A DNA stretch of 64,000 nucleotides from NCBI GenBank assembly GCA_035452965.1, contig DAOTCE010000012.1, positions 69,222-133,221 on the forward strand. Reading direction: 5' to 3'. The DNA comes from Candidatus Paceibacterota bacterium (GTDB lineage Bacteria > Verrucomicrobiota > Verrucomicrobiia > Limisphaerales > UBA8199). A program made the position numbers and the translations under genes. Numbering within the stretch: the first letter of the stretch is position 1; every line of letters starts with the position of its first letter. The notes below the pieces were generated by a model. It saw only the letters and a program-made list of their open reading frames with translations. It had not been told where the DNA came from and searched no databases. Below, in pieces: positions 26,341 to 35,612 of this stretch.

Positions 26341-29169
26341 ATGGGCAAGGCGTTAATCATCGCAGAGAAGCCGTCGGTTGCCAACGACATCGCCAAGGCG
26401 CTGGGCGGCTTCCAGAAGCAGGGCGACTACTACGAGAGCGACCAGTACGTGCTCTCGTCGGCGGTGGGCCATCTGCTGGAGTTGTGCGTGCCAGACCAGT
26501 TCGAGGTCAAGCGCGGGAAGTGGAGCTTTGCCCATCTGCCGGTGATACCACCCCATTTCGATCTGCGGCCCATTGACAAAAACGAGGGACGGCTCAAGTT
26601 GCTGGTGAGGCTGATCAAGCGGCCAGAGGTGGATGCGTTGATCAACGCTTGCGACGCCGGGCGTGAGGGAGAGCTGATCTTCCGCTATATCGTCCAATTC
26701 GCGAAGGTCAAGAAGACCATCAAGCGGCTCTGGCTGCAATCCATGACGCCGGCAGCCATCCGCGAGGGGTTCGCGCAATTGCGCGACGACGCGACGATGC
26801 GCCCCCTGGCGGACGCCGCGGTGTGCCGCTCGGAATCGGATTGGCTGGTGGGCATCAATGGCACCCGCGCCATGACGGCGTTCAACTCCAAGACCGGCGG
26901 GTTCCACTTGACCACAGTGGGGCGGGTGCAGACACCCACGCTGGCCATCCTGGTCGAGCGCGAGGAGCGCATCAAGAAGTTCGTGCCCAGGGACTATTGG
27001 GAGGTCCACGGCACGTTCGCGGCCAAGGCGGGGGAATATCCCGGGCGGTGGTTCGATGAGAAATTCGCCAAGAAAGAGGGCGACAGCGATCTGAAGCCGG
27101 AGCGGCTCTGGGATGCCAAACAGGCGGAGGCCATCCGCGCCAAGTGCCTGGGCAAGCCGGGAGTGGTGACCGAGGAATGCAAGCCGACGACGCAATTGTC
27201 GCCGTTGTTGTATGATCTGACGAGCCTGCAGCGCGAGGCGAACGGGCGGTTCGGATTCTCGGCCAAGACGACCTTGGGGCTGGCGCAGGCGCTGTATGAA
27301 CGGCACAAGGTGCTAACTTACCCGCGGACCGACTCGCGCGCCTTGCCGGAGGATTACATCGGAACGGTCAAGAAGACGCTGGGCATGCTGGAGCAGACAA
27401 GTTACGGCGCGTTCGCAGACCAGATTCTCAAGAGCGAGTGGGTGAGGCCGAACAAGCGGATCTTCAACAACGCCAAGGTGTCCGACCACTTTGCCATCAT
27501 CCCGACCTCGCTGGCGCCCAAGCATCTTAACGAGATGGAGGCGAAGCTGTACGACATGGTGACCAAGCGCTTCCTGGCGGTGTTTTACCCGGCAGCGGAA
27601 TTCCTGGTCACCACGCGCATCACCCGGGTGGAGGGCGAGCCCTTTAAGAGCGAGGGCAAGGTGATGACCAATCCGGGCTGGATGGCGGTCTATGGCAAGG
27701 AAGCGCAAACCGACGAGGCGCCCACGCTGGCGCCCGTGCAGCCGAACGAGACAGTGCAGACCGCCAATGTGGAGGTCGTGGCCGCGCAGACCAAGCCGCC
27801 GGCGCGCTTTAACGAGGCGACCCTGCTCACTGCCATGGAAGGAGCGGGCAAGTTGGTCGAGGACGAGGAGTTGCGCGAGGCAATGAGTGAAAAGGGACTG
27901 GGCACGCCTGCCACACGCGCCCAGATCATCGAAGGGTTGATCTACGAGAAGTACATTCTGAGGCAGGGGCGCGAGCTGCAACCGACGGCGAAGGCGTTTT
28001 CGCTGATGGAGTTGCTGCATGGGCTGGGAATACCGGAGCTGTCGTCCCCGGAGTTGACCGGCGACTGGGAATTCAAGCTGCTCCGCATGGCGCGCGGCCA
28101 AATGCAGCGGGCCGAGTTCATGAAGGAGATCGCGGACATGACGCGCGAGATCGTGGCCAAGGCCAAGCGGCATGAGAGCGACACGGTGCCCGGTGACTTC
28201 GGAACGCTGAAGGTGCCGTGTCCCAAGTGCGGCGGAGAGATCCACGAGAACTACAAGAAATTCCAGTGCCAGAAGTGCGAGTTCAGCCTTTGGAAGATCG
28301 TGGCTGGGCGCCAGTTTGAAATCCCGGAGATTGAGGAACTCCTGACCAAGCGTCAGCTCGGGCCCTTGCAGGGATTTCGCAGTCGGCAGGGCAAGCCGTT
28401 CGCGGCGATGATCCGGCTGACCCCGGAGCTGAAGCCGGAGTTCGACTTTGGCCAGGACCGGGCGGAAGGCAACGGCGGCGTGACGGAAGCCGACCTGGCG
28501 GGTCAGGAGCCGCTGGGCAAGTGTCCGAAGTGCGGGCACCGGGTGTTTGACACGCCGATGAGCTACTTGTGCGAGAAAGCGATTGGAACCATGCGCACGT
28601 GTGACTTCCGGTCGGGCAAGGTCATCCTGCAACGAGCCATCGAGCGGGCACAGATGCAGAAGCTGCTGGAAACCGGCAAGACTGACCTGCTGGACAAGTT
28701 CATCTCGAGGAAAGGCAGGCCGTTCAAAGCGTTTCTCGTGGTCAAGGATGGAAACGTGGCGTTTGAGTTCGAGCCGCGCGAGCCGAAGTCGCGGAATCCG
28801 GGCGCTAAGGCTGCGTCGCGCGCGGAGCCTGAGCCGAAACTGGACTTCACAGGCCAGGAGCCGCTTGGCAAATGCCCCGTGTGCGGCAAGCGGGTGTTCG
28901 AAGGCGGCTCGGCTTACGTGTGCGAACGTTTGCAGGCGGATAAGCGGCCGTGCAAGTTCAAGATCAACAAAACGATCCTGCAGCAGGCCATTGACCGGGA
29001 CCAAGCGGCCCGGCTGCTGTCGAAAGGCAAGACGGATTTATTCCAGGAGTTCATCTCCTCCAAGACCGGCCGTCCGTTTCCGGCCTACCTGGTGCTGGGC
29101 GAGGCGGGCAAAGTCAGCTTTGAATTCCCACCGCGCGAAGCGGAGCCCCAGAAGCCCCTGGCAAAGTGA
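26341..29169 (+). CDS. topB: DNA topoisomerase III (type IA), with C-terminal repeat domains
   Basis: 942 residues. The TOPRIM domain begins 'MGKALIIAEKPSVANDIAKAL' (shown in part as 'LIIAEKPSVANDIA') and includes 'ACDAGREGELIFRY' with its acidic metal site. The active-site Tyr is Tyr327 in 'VLTYPRTDSRALPEDY'. 'TVGRVQTPTLAILVEREE' is typical of TopB. The C-terminus carries three Cys modules ('CPKCGGEIHENYKKFQCQKC' and two 'CPxCGxRVF' copies) interleaved with repeated 'GRPFxAxLVL' topoisomerase C-terminal units. It relaxes negatively supercoiled DNA and decatenates, acting on single-stranded regions. The stop codon overlaps the GTG start of the recombinase gene, so the two are translationally coupled. 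Confidence 0.95.
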   Translation: MGKALIIAEKPSVANDIAKALGGFQKQGDYYESDQYVLSSAVGHLLELCVPDQFEVKRGKWSFAHLPVIPPHFDLRPIDKNEGRLKLLVRLIKRPEVDALINACDAGREGELIFRYIVQFAKVKKTIKRLWLQSMTPAAIREGFAQLRDDATMRPLADAAVCRSESDWLVGINGTRAMTAFNSKTGGFHLTTVGRVQTPTLAILVEREERIKKFVPRDYWEVHGTFAAKAGEYPGRWFDEKFAKKEGDSDLKPERLWDAKQAEAIRAKCLGKPGVVTEECKPTTQLSPLLYDLTSLQREANGRFGFSAKTTLGLAQALYERHKVLTYPRTDSRALPEDYIGTVKKTLGMLEQTSYGAFADQILKSEWVRPNKRIFNNAKVSDHFAIIPTSLAPKHLNEMEAKLYDMVTKRFLAVFYPAAEFLVTTRITRVEGEPFKSEGKVMTNPGWMAVYGKEAQTDEAPTLAPVQPNETVQTANVEVVAAQTKPPARFNEATLLTAMEGAGKLVEDEELREAMSEKGLGTPATRAQIIEGLIYEKYILRQGRELQPTAKAFSLMELLHGLGIPELSSPELTGDWEFKLLRMARGQMQRAEFMKEIADMTREIVAKAKRHESDTVPGDFGTLKVPCPKCGGEIHENYKKFQCQKCEFSLWKIVAGRQFEIPEIEELLTKRQLGPLQGFRSRQGKPFAAMIRLTPELKPEFDFGQDRAEGNGGVTEADLAGQEPLGKCPKCGHRVFDTPMSYLCEKAIGTMRTCDFRSGKVILQRAIERAQMQKLLETGKTDLLDKFISRKGRPFKAFLVVKDGNVAFEFEPREPKSRNPGAKAASRAEPEPKLDFTGQEPLGKCPVCGKRVFEGGSAYVCERLQADKRPCKFKINKTILQQAIDRDQAARLLSKGKTDLFQEFISSKTGRPFPAYLVLGEAGKVSFEFPPREAEPQKPLAK

Positions 29170-30128
29170 GCCTGGCGGATAACGAGTCAGCGGCCAACGA
29201 CAAGTGGATCAGGAAGTTCCTGCAGCATTTGGCGTCGGACCGCGGCGCTTCGGCTTACACCCAACGTAACTACCGCCAGGCGGTGTGGGAACTTCACCGC
29301 TGGCACCAGGCCGAGCGACAGCGACCTCCCGTGTGGGGGACGATGCAGCGGGATGACTTCCGCGCCTTCCTGCGCTTTCTCGGGCGGCAGAATCTCAGCC
29401 GTGCGGCCATCCAGCTCCGCTTCAGCGCCTTGCGAACGTTTTACCGCTTTCTCGTGCGCCATGGAGCCGTGGCAGCCTCGCCGATCAAAAACATCGCGTT
29501 GCCCAAGGTCGGCAAGCGGCTGCCCAAGTTCCTGACGCCGGAACAGATGGCGGACTTGTTGGGTGCGCCGTTCAAGCTTCTGCCGGCGCAGGGCAAAACC
29601 GAGGCCGAGCGCCTCGCCGCGGCGCTTGCCTGCCGGCGCGACGTGGCTGTGCTGGAGACCATCTACTCGTGCGGACTGCGCATCAGCGAGCTGTGCGGAT
29701 TGTTGGCGCAGGACATCGACTGGAATGAGAGCGTGGTGCGCGTGCGCGGCAAAGGGAAGAAGGAGCGCCTCATTCCCATCGGCGAGCCGGCGCTTGACGC
29801 GATTCGGAGTTACTGGACGCTGCTGCCCCAGGGGCCGGCTGGCGAATCCCCGGTCTTTCTCGCGGGACCAAAGAAGCGCGTTCCGGTAACTCCGCGGTCC
29901 CTCCAACTGCGCCTCAAGAAATACCTCATCATCGTCGGTCTGGATCCCCACCTGACACCGCACAAGCTGCGCCACAGCTACGCCACCCACCTCCTTGACG
30001 CAGGGGCAGACTTGCGCAGTGTCCAGGAACTCCTCGGTCACGAGCACCTCGTCACGACGCAGCTCTACACCCACCTGACGACCGAACGGCTCAAGCGGGC
30101 TTACGACGCGGCACATCCGCGTGCTTAG
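29166..30128 (+). CDS. Tyrosine recombinase, XerC/XerD-like
   Basis: 320 residues starting at GTG 29166, overlapping topB's TGA. An N-terminal SAM-like core-binding domain ('FLQHLASDRGASAYTQRNY') precedes the catalytic domain with the full set: Arg172 in 'SCGLRISELCGLL', Lys197 in 'RGKGKKERLIP', His266 and Arg269 in 'TPHKLRHSYATHLL', His292 in 'LLGHEHLVTTQLYTH' and nucleophile Tyr301. Length and 'HKLRHSYATHLLDAGADLR' match chromosomal XerC/XerD dimer resolvases acting at dif rather than phage integrases. XerC versus XerD cannot be decided here. A 50-bp perfect palindrome lies 168 bp downstream. Confidence 0.93.
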   Translation: MSLADNESAANDKWIRKFLQHLASDRGASAYTQRNYRQAVWELHRWHQAERQRPPVWGTMQRDDFRAFLRFLGRQNLSRAAIQLRFSALRTFYRFLVRHGAVAASPIKNIALPKVGKRLPKFLTPEQMADLLGAPFKLLPAQGKTEAERLAAALACRRDVAVLETIYSCGLRISELCGLLAQDIDWNESVVRVRGKGKKERLIPIGEPALDAIRSYWTLLPQGPAGESPVFLAGPKKRVPVTPRSLQLRLKKYLIIVGLDPHLTPHKLRHSYATHLLDAGADLRSVQELLGHEHLVTTQLYTHLTTERLKRAYDAAHPRA

Positions 30129-30675
30129 TACCTCGATCCATCAACTCGGTCCCGCATTCCTGGACTGAATACCCATCCCAGTGGAAATCGGCGTCGTGTC
30201 CATTTTTGAGACAGTGGTAGATTCCGAGCACATCCCTCGTTATAGCCCCGGAACGCCGGAAATGCCGGTGTGACAACGATGTGACCCCCGTGATATCCCT
30301 GTGTGTATCCCATGGGGAGCGCTCCCCATGGGATACACACAGGGACCCCGCAGGATTATCCCCGTCCAATCGCCGTAGCGGGCTTGGGCGGGGAGTGCCT
30401 CAGGCTTGAGGGAGAGACGGGGAGCCACCAGTTGGTGCGGCAATTGGTGGGCTTGACGAGATCAACCCGGTTACCGCGCTTCAGACTATATGCTCGTGGC
30501 ATCATGTAGGGCTCCATACCTCCCATAAGTTGCGCCAATTGCTGGAAACCGTCGGGGACAAGTTCATCCCTCCATTCCTCCCGCATTTGGGGGTGGCAGT
30601 TGAAATTGTCGGTATCCGGGACTAGCGTAACAGAGGCAAGTACCTAATAGTGGAAATTAGCATGGAGAAGGCATT
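30129..30675. other. Intergenic region with large palindrome
   Basis: About 550 bp between the Xer gene and the sugar dehydrogenase. The only clear structure is the 50-bp palindrome at 30296-30345. A leftward frame at 30356-30586 is open but lacks support. The GGAGAAGG at 30663 is the ribosome site of the next gene. Confidence 0.55.
30296..30345. repeat. 50-bp perfect palindrome, no spacer
   Basis: Two 25-bp arms meet at AGC|GCT (30320|30321): the left arm starts TCCCTGTGTGTATCC and the right arm ends GGATACACACAGGGA. With no loop it could form a cruciform or an RNA hairpin. It lacks a T-run, so it is not a standard terminator, and it is too symmetric for a dif site, whose arms flank a 6-bp centre. 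Confidence 0.9.
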
Positions 30676-32277
30676 ATGAATTTCGCATTACGCACCCTGG
30701 GGATTGTGTTGGTTTTCATTGTCGGCGGCAGCGCCCGCGGGGAGCCTTATCTGCCGACGGTTGCCAAAGGGAACATCGCCGTCCTGCTGAAACCCATCGC
30801 CACCGGGATGGCCGCTCCCGCCTACGCCATCAGCCCGCCGGGCGATACCACGCGGCTGTTTGTGGTGGAGCAGAATGGGTTGCTGCGAATCGTCCAGAAC
30901 GGGACCTTGCTGCCCGGGGCGGCTCTCGATATTTCGGGTCTCATGTCGACCTCCTTCAACCCGGCCAACGCCTTTGACGAGCGCGGCTTCCTCGGCCTGG
31001 CATTCCATCCCGGTTTCAACAATCCGGCCAGCCCTGGCTTTCGTACGCTCTACACTTATAACAGCCAGCTGCTGGGAACTGGACCGACCTATCCTGCTCC
31101 CAACGGTGCCGTGCAAGGCTTCAAGAACGCGGTCAACGAGTGGAAGATGTCCAACACGGACACCAACGTTGTTGATCCCGCCTCTCGCCGCGAGGTCGTC
31201 TCGTTTGGCAAGAACGCCAACAACCATAACGGCGGCACGATTACTTTCGGGCCTGATGGCTATGCGTATCTCGCTCCGGGCGACGGCGGCAACGCCAATG
31301 ATGTCGGAGCGAGCCACATCGAGCCGGGCGGCAATGCCCAGAACCTAAGCACACCGCTGGGCAAGATGTTGCGGTTCGACCCCCTTCACCCCTCCCTGAC
31401 TCCCGGCAGTCCGGACCCGGCCAGCGCCAACGGCCAGTACCGCATCCCGACCTCCAACCCGTTCCAGGGGCCGGGCCAGGTGCCCGAGATATACGCCTAC
31501 GGGCTGCGCAATCCCTACCGCTTTTCTTTTGACCGCGTCAATGGTGACTTGATTCTGGCCGACGTCGGGCAGCGCAACATCGAGGAGATTGACCGCATCG
31601 TGCTGGGCGGCAACTATGGTTGGGCTGTCAAGGAGGGTGATTTCCTGTTCAATCGAGCGGACGGCAGCATTGGGGCGCCCCCGGGAAATCGCAGCCCGGG
31701 AATTCCGGCCGGCATGATTGACCCGATTTCCGGCCCCATGGGTACGTTGGAATACGACCACGGCGATGGCATCTCTGTCACTGGTGGCTTCGTCTATCGC
31801 GGCGCCGCGATCCCTGAGCTGATCGGGAAATATGTCTTTGGCGACCTGGCGATCAGGAGCTCGCCTTCGCGAGTGGACGGCCGTTTGTTTTATGCCGATC
31901 TTCAGGCTGGCGTGATCAACGAGTTCCTGCTGCCCCAGTTTGCCGAGGGCATTCTGCCCAACGGCCTTACGGTGCACGGCTTCGGCGAGGACGCTGACGG
32001 CGAACTGTACGCGCTGGTGACAAACACCCCCGCGAACGGGACGGGCGGCATCGTTTACAAATTCGTCTCCCAGCGTCTGACGTTCCAATTATTGGGCCAA
32101 CTGCTGGACATCTCCTGGCCGGTCGCGGGCGGGCGTCTGCAAACGCAGACCAACAGCCCCGGGGCGGGCATAAGCACGAACTGGGTTACCTACCCCGGCT
32201 CAACGATGACCAATCACGTCGTCGTTCCCCTTGACCCGGCCAACGGAAACGTGTTCTTCCGGCTGGCCTTGCCGTGA
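30676..32277 (+). CDS. PQQ-dependent sugar (sorbosone/glucose) dehydrogenase-like protein
   Basis: 533 residues with a signal peptide and a strong ribosome site (GGAGAAGG). The six-bladed propeller of the soluble glucose dehydrogenase/sorbosone dehydrogenase family is shown by 'GFLGLAFHPGF', 'NNHNGGTITFGPDGYAYLAPGDGG', quoted in part as 'ITFGPDGYAYLAPGDGG', then 'YGLRNPYRFSFD', 'DVGQRNIEEID' and 'GGFVYRG'. Family members oxidise sugars with PQQ and calcium, although many homologues are untested. The last ~75 residues are the window's recurrent C-terminal module ending 'NVFFRLALP'. A hairpin with a T-rich tail follows. Confidence 0.9.
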   Translation: MNFALRTLGIVLVFIVGGSARGEPYLPTVAKGNIAVLLKPIATGMAAPAYAISPPGDTTRLFVVEQNGLLRIVQNGTLLPGAALDISGLMSTSFNPANAFDERGFLGLAFHPGFNNPASPGFRTLYTYNSQLLGTGPTYPAPNGAVQGFKNAVNEWKMSNTDTNVVDPASRREVVSFGKNANNHNGGTITFGPDGYAYLAPGDGGNANDVGASHIEPGGNAQNLSTPLGKMLRFDPLHPSLTPGSPDPASANGQYRIPTSNPFQGPGQVPEIYAYGLRNPYRFSFDRVNGDLILADVGQRNIEEIDRIVLGGNYGWAVKEGDFLFNRADGSIGAPPGNRSPGIPAGMIDPISGPMGTLEYDHGDGISVTGGFVYRGAAIPELIGKYVFGDLAIRSSPSRVDGRLFYADLQAGVINEFLLPQFAEGILPNGLTVHGFGEDADGELYALVTNTPANGTGGIVYKFVSQRLTFQLLGQLLDISWPVAGGRLQTQTNSPGAGISTNWVTYPGSTMTNHVVVPLDPANGNVFFRLALP

Positions 32278-32308
32278 CGGCGGCGTGTCAACACAGACCT
32301 CATCGAAT

Positions 32309-32346
32309 GGGAGCCTCCCCGGAATAGCCGGAGGGTCTCCTGTTTA
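32309..32346 (+). terminator. Probable terminator hairpin
   Basis: GGAGCCTCCCCGG and CCGGAGGGTCTCC form an imperfect stem around AATAG, followed by TGTTTATC. It lies 30 bp past the sugar dehydrogenase stop codon, in the gap between convergent genes. Confidence 0.5.
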
Positions 32347-32517
32347 TCAGGACAGCCTGCACCTGGCCAATGGGTGACCGATTGGCTGGATTTGTTTGCG
32401 TGGATAGGTTGCCGATTGAGTAGCCACCCCCTTGGGTATTGGAGGATCCTGCCGATGTGCGGGCACCTCCGACTTCAGCCTCGCCAGATCCTGGAGGCGT
32501 TGGGGGAGATGCCAGCC

Positions 32518-33885
32518 CTACTCCGTGGATTCGATCAGAATCGTGTGCGTGACGGGCACAAAGGCAGCTTTAATGGCGGCGGCCAATGTCGCGCGTTCCT
32601 TCTCGGTCTGGGCGGCGATTCCTTCCATGTTGGTCTTCGCCTCGGCGCTGCGGAAGATCTGCTTGATCTGCCTGGTCTCGTAAGCCTGTTTGGCGGCAAC
32701 GGCGGCATCTACTTTGGCAAAGGCCTCGCAGAAGGGATTGCAGGGAAACACCTCTGCCAGGTTAATCCCGCGCTCCAGTTGATCTGCGGTGAACGTCCGG
32801 CTCTCGCTGCCCCAAGTGACTTTGTAGCTCCGCCCAGCCTTGACATTGCGGGCTTTGAGCATCAGCCGATTCAGCTCCTGGTTAAACGGAATGAGCGTCA
32901 AGGCCGAACGGATGTTGTTGTCATGCTCGGGATTATCTTGTCCGCAAACCGGATAGGACGGTCCGCCTTTCCCGGCGAGCACGCAGGCGCAGAACGGATA
33001 TCGCGCACTGTTGATCACGAACCGGCCATCCCGGGCGGAAATCAGCTTGTGCCCGGGCGAAGTCATCATCTTGCTCTTCTTCACGTCAGCGATCAGAAGA
33101 CCGATGTCTCCCTTCATGCCCAAGGCTTTCAAGAAGGCGTAAGCCATCACCGTATGGCCCGCCCAGCCGGGATGCACCCCGTCGGCGCCGGCAATCGCAT
33201 AACCGGCGCCGTAACGCTTCTGCGCGGTTGCCCCCGCGGTCAGCATAGGCCAGAAGACGTCGGCAAATCCGACACTCTCGCGCTCGGAAATCTCGATGCC
33301 GATATTGCGCAGTCGGCAGAGGTTCTGGTTCAAGTCCACCAGCGTGTCATTTGTGCGCTTCGTCCAGCCGGGCACTTTGCCAATGCAACCGGGCGAACCC
33401 TGAACCACCCGCACGCCATTCGTCTTGAAAGCCTTGACGATGGCAAGGGAGCTCTGGCGATATGTCTCCCCGATGAGGTCTTCATAAGCGCGGTATTCAT
33501 GGTCGTTCATGCCGTAGCAGGTTGTGGCGATGGTGGGTTTGAAGCGGAGACAATCGTTGGTCATCCGCGCCAGGAATCCCGGGGCCCGCTCGCCCCCCCA
33601 TCCGTACTGCCGCACCGTGATGTTCAGCTCTGGCTCACAGACGGTCAGGTAATCCTCGATCAGCCGAGAGTACATCTTTTGTTCGGTGATGGAGTCGCCG
33701 CAAATTGCCAGGCGATCCCCGTAACGCAAAACCGGGCCCAGCGGTTGAGGCGCTTTGGCCGGCGTGAATTGAAGCGCCAGGGCGTGGTGGGGTTCTTGCC
33801 CGGAGACCTGCCCCACGCCAAGGGGGCAGGCCCCGAGCCCAAGCAGAAGAATAACCACTGAGCGCATAATATTAACGGAACGCAT
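32518..33885 (-). CDS. Secreted SGNH/GDSL hydrolase
   Basis: 455 residues from ATG 33885 (33867 is an alternative); signal peptide 'MRSVVILLLGLGACPLG'. SGNH blocks: 'RLAICGDSITEQKMY' (nucleophile Ser), 'QYGWGGERAPG' (Gly), 'TTCYGMNDHEY' (Asn) and 'GVHPGWAGHTVMAYAFLKAL' (catalytic Asp/His region). A helical C-terminal extension ends the protein. It is likely a carbohydrate esterase acting in the periplasm. It sits at the promoter-distal end of a leftward block of secreted proteins (37-32.5 kb), 56 bp after the FAD-dependent oxidoreductase gene. Confidence 0.88.
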   Translation of the reverse strand: MRSVNIMRSVVILLLGLGACPLGVGQVSGQEPHHALALQFTPAKAPQPLGPVLRYGDRLAICGDSITEQKMYSRLIEDYLTVCEPELNITVRQYGWGGERAPGFLARMTNDCLRFKPTIATTCYGMNDHEYRAYEDLIGETYRQSSLAIVKAFKTNGVRVVQGSPGCIGKVPGWTKRTNDTLVDLNQNLCRLRNIGIEISERESVGFADVFWPMLTAGATAQKRYGAGYAIAGADGVHPGWAGHTVMAYAFLKALGMKGDIGLLIADVKKSKMMTSPGHKLISARDGRFVINSARYPFCACVLAGKGGPSYPVCGQDNPEHDNNIRSALTLIPFNQELNRLMLKARNVKAGRSYKVTWGSESRTFTADQLERGINLAEVFPCNPFCEAFAKVDAAVAAKQAYETRQIKQIFRSAEAKTNMEGIAAQTEKERATLAAAIKAAFVPVTHTILIESTE

Positions 33886-33941
33886 TGTTTGACTGTGGCG
33901 AAGCCGCGTCAATAGGCATACGGCGGGTTGGGACGTGCCGC

Positions 33942-35612
33942 TTACCGCTTCTTCCATTCGAGCACCTGTTTATCGGCGAGCAAACGGGCGCGGAGCTGCT
34001 CATAGCGAAGCTTCTGCACGGGTGACTTGCTGTTGAGGGCCAGCACCGCCGCGGTGGCCGCGGATTGGCCAAGAATCATGAATACCGGCTCCATCCGAAT
34101 GGATCCGTAGGCAATGTGCGTTGCGGACAGGCAGACCGGCACCAGGAGGTTTTCGCACTCGGATGCTCTCGGCACAATCGAACGATAGGAAATTGGATAA
34201 GGAAGAAAGCCGTGGACCTGCACATCGCCTTCGTTCTCAGCGCGGCCATTCTTGACGATGCGCTGGCAGTTGTGCGAGTCCATCCCGTAGGCTCCCATCC
34301 CTACGGCGTCTGCCGCCTTCTGGTGCCCCCGGCAATTGTGCTCGGTCATGACATAATCCGACACCATTCGGCGCGCTTCGCGCACGTAGAGCTGATGCGG
34401 CCAATGCCCGGTGTCTAGGAACTCGTCTTTTGCCGGCCCCCAGGATTGCATCTCGTTTCGCATGTCCTCGGGCACGCGCGGGCTGGTGGCCAGGAAGTAG
34501 ACAAAGCCGCGCACATAGTCCTCGTGAGCCTGCCAAATCGCGGCGCGCGTGGCGTGGTCCGCGTCCGGGTAGGCGTAGTTGGCACCGATGAAGTCCGTGG
34601 AAAAGCCGCCGTTGTTATTGATGTCCGTCTTGCTGTTGGGCATCCAGACCGGGTTCCAGAACGCCTTGAGCTGGGGCTGCTTCCCCGCCGCAACGAGGGC
34701 TTCGAGGTAGCGCGCCAGGAGTTCGTATTGAGCCGGATCATACTTCGGCGGTGGACGGTGCGGCAGGCGATTGGCAGGATTCTGCGTGTAGCACAGACGG
34801 AAATTATAGGCCTGGACGCAACGGTCGCCTTCACCCGGCTTCCCACCATCGCCCGGCTGGATGAACGGCAGCAACCCACTGGAAGGATCGCCGGCCTTCA
34901 CATAGGGATCAACCGGGACCGTAAACTGGTGCTGGGGCGTTTCGGCGCGAACGCCGTTGATCGTCTCCTGGTACTTGGCGTTCGCCTCCCGCCCCACCGT
35001 GTAACTCACCCCCGCTTTAGCCATCAAATCTCCCTCGTAAGTGGCGTCAATGAACATGCGAGCGCGATAAACCCTGCCATTCTCCATCGCGATCTCCGCA
35101 ATCCGCCCGCGCCGTTTCACCACCGAAGCCAGCCGCTGCCGAAAATGGACTGGCACCCTGTCCTCGCTGAGCATCTGGCGGAAAATGTCCTCCGCCACGT
35201 GCGGCTCAAAGGTCCACATGGTGGCGTCCGCGGCCTTCAGCTCGTCGAGAGTCGAGCGCCCGCCCCGGCTGGCAAAGTAACCCTCGCACGTCTCGAAGCG
35301 CCACGAGTTGCTTTGCGCATAATGTCGCGCGATGCGGTGGTAGAACTCGCGCGCAATGCCTCCGATGGCCGCCTTGTTGCCGATGTCAGTCGCGCCCAAT
35401 CCACCCGAAGTCAACCCGCCGATATGATTGCCGAATTCGGCGATGACAGCGGTCCTGCCCATGCGCGCCGCCTGCACCGCTGCGGCCACCCCGCTGGCCG
35501 TGCCCCCGTAGATGCATACGTCGGCCTTAATGACTTCGCCCGCCTGGATCGCCAATTGCGGGGACAGAAAGAGCAGCGAGGCCAAGCCCAAGAGAACGGA
35601 ACGACTAATCAT
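33942..35612 (-). CDS. Secreted FAD-dependent oxidoreductase
   Basis: 556 residues from ATG 35612, giving a signal peptide ('SVLLGLASLLFLSP'). The dinucleotide-binding motif 'ADVCIYGGTASGVAAAVQA' and 'IGGLTSGGLGATD' place it in the FAD_oxidored (PF12831-type) family common in Verrucomicrobiota and Planctomycetes. 'FIDATYEGDLMAKAG' and the C-terminal 'GQSAATAAVLALN' are also typical. The substrate is unknown; a role in sugar or sugar-acid oxidation is a guess from the neighbourhood. The start overlaps the end of the HTH-protein gene by 8 bp. Confidence 0.88.
   Translation of the reverse strand: MISRSVLLGLASLLFLSPQLAIQAGEVIKADVCIYGGTASGVAAAVQAARMGRTAVIAEFGNHIGGLTSGGLGATDIGNKAAIGGIAREFYHRIARHYAQSNSWRFETCEGYFASRGGRSTLDELKAADATMWTFEPHVAEDIFRQMLSEDRVPVHFRQRLASVVKRRGRIAEIAMENGRVYRARMFIDATYEGDLMAKAGVSYTVGREANAKYQETINGVRAETPQHQFTVPVDPYVKAGDPSSGLLPFIQPGDGGKPGEGDRCVQAYNFRLCYTQNPANRLPHRPPPKYDPAQYELLARYLEALVAAGKQPQLKAFWNPVWMPNSKTDINNNGGFSTDFIGANYAYPDADHATRAAIWQAHEDYVRGFVYFLATSPRVPEDMRNEMQSWGPAKDEFLDTGHWPHQLYVREARRMVSDYVMTEHNCRGHQKAADAVGMGAYGMDSHNCQRIVKNGRAENEGDVQVHGFLPYPISYRSIVPRASECENLLVPVCLSATHIAYGSIRMEPVFMILGQSAATAAVLALNSKSPVQKLRYEQLRARLLADKQVLEWKKR

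Noticed and set aside
27313..29004. Long minus-strand open frame (563 codons) opposite topB
   Set aside because: It lies entirely inside topB; its Leu/Arg/His-rich translation shows no motifs and mirrors the high-GC codon bias of the real gene.
30296..30345. Palindrome considered as a dif site for the adjacent recombinase
   Set aside because: dif has two 11-bp half-sites around a 6-bp centre with a different consensus; this is a continuous 50-bp palindrome.
30356..30586. Leftward frame in the gap after the Xer gene
   Set aside because: 76 codons, no ribosome site and no family recognised; left as non-coding, though it is not impossible.
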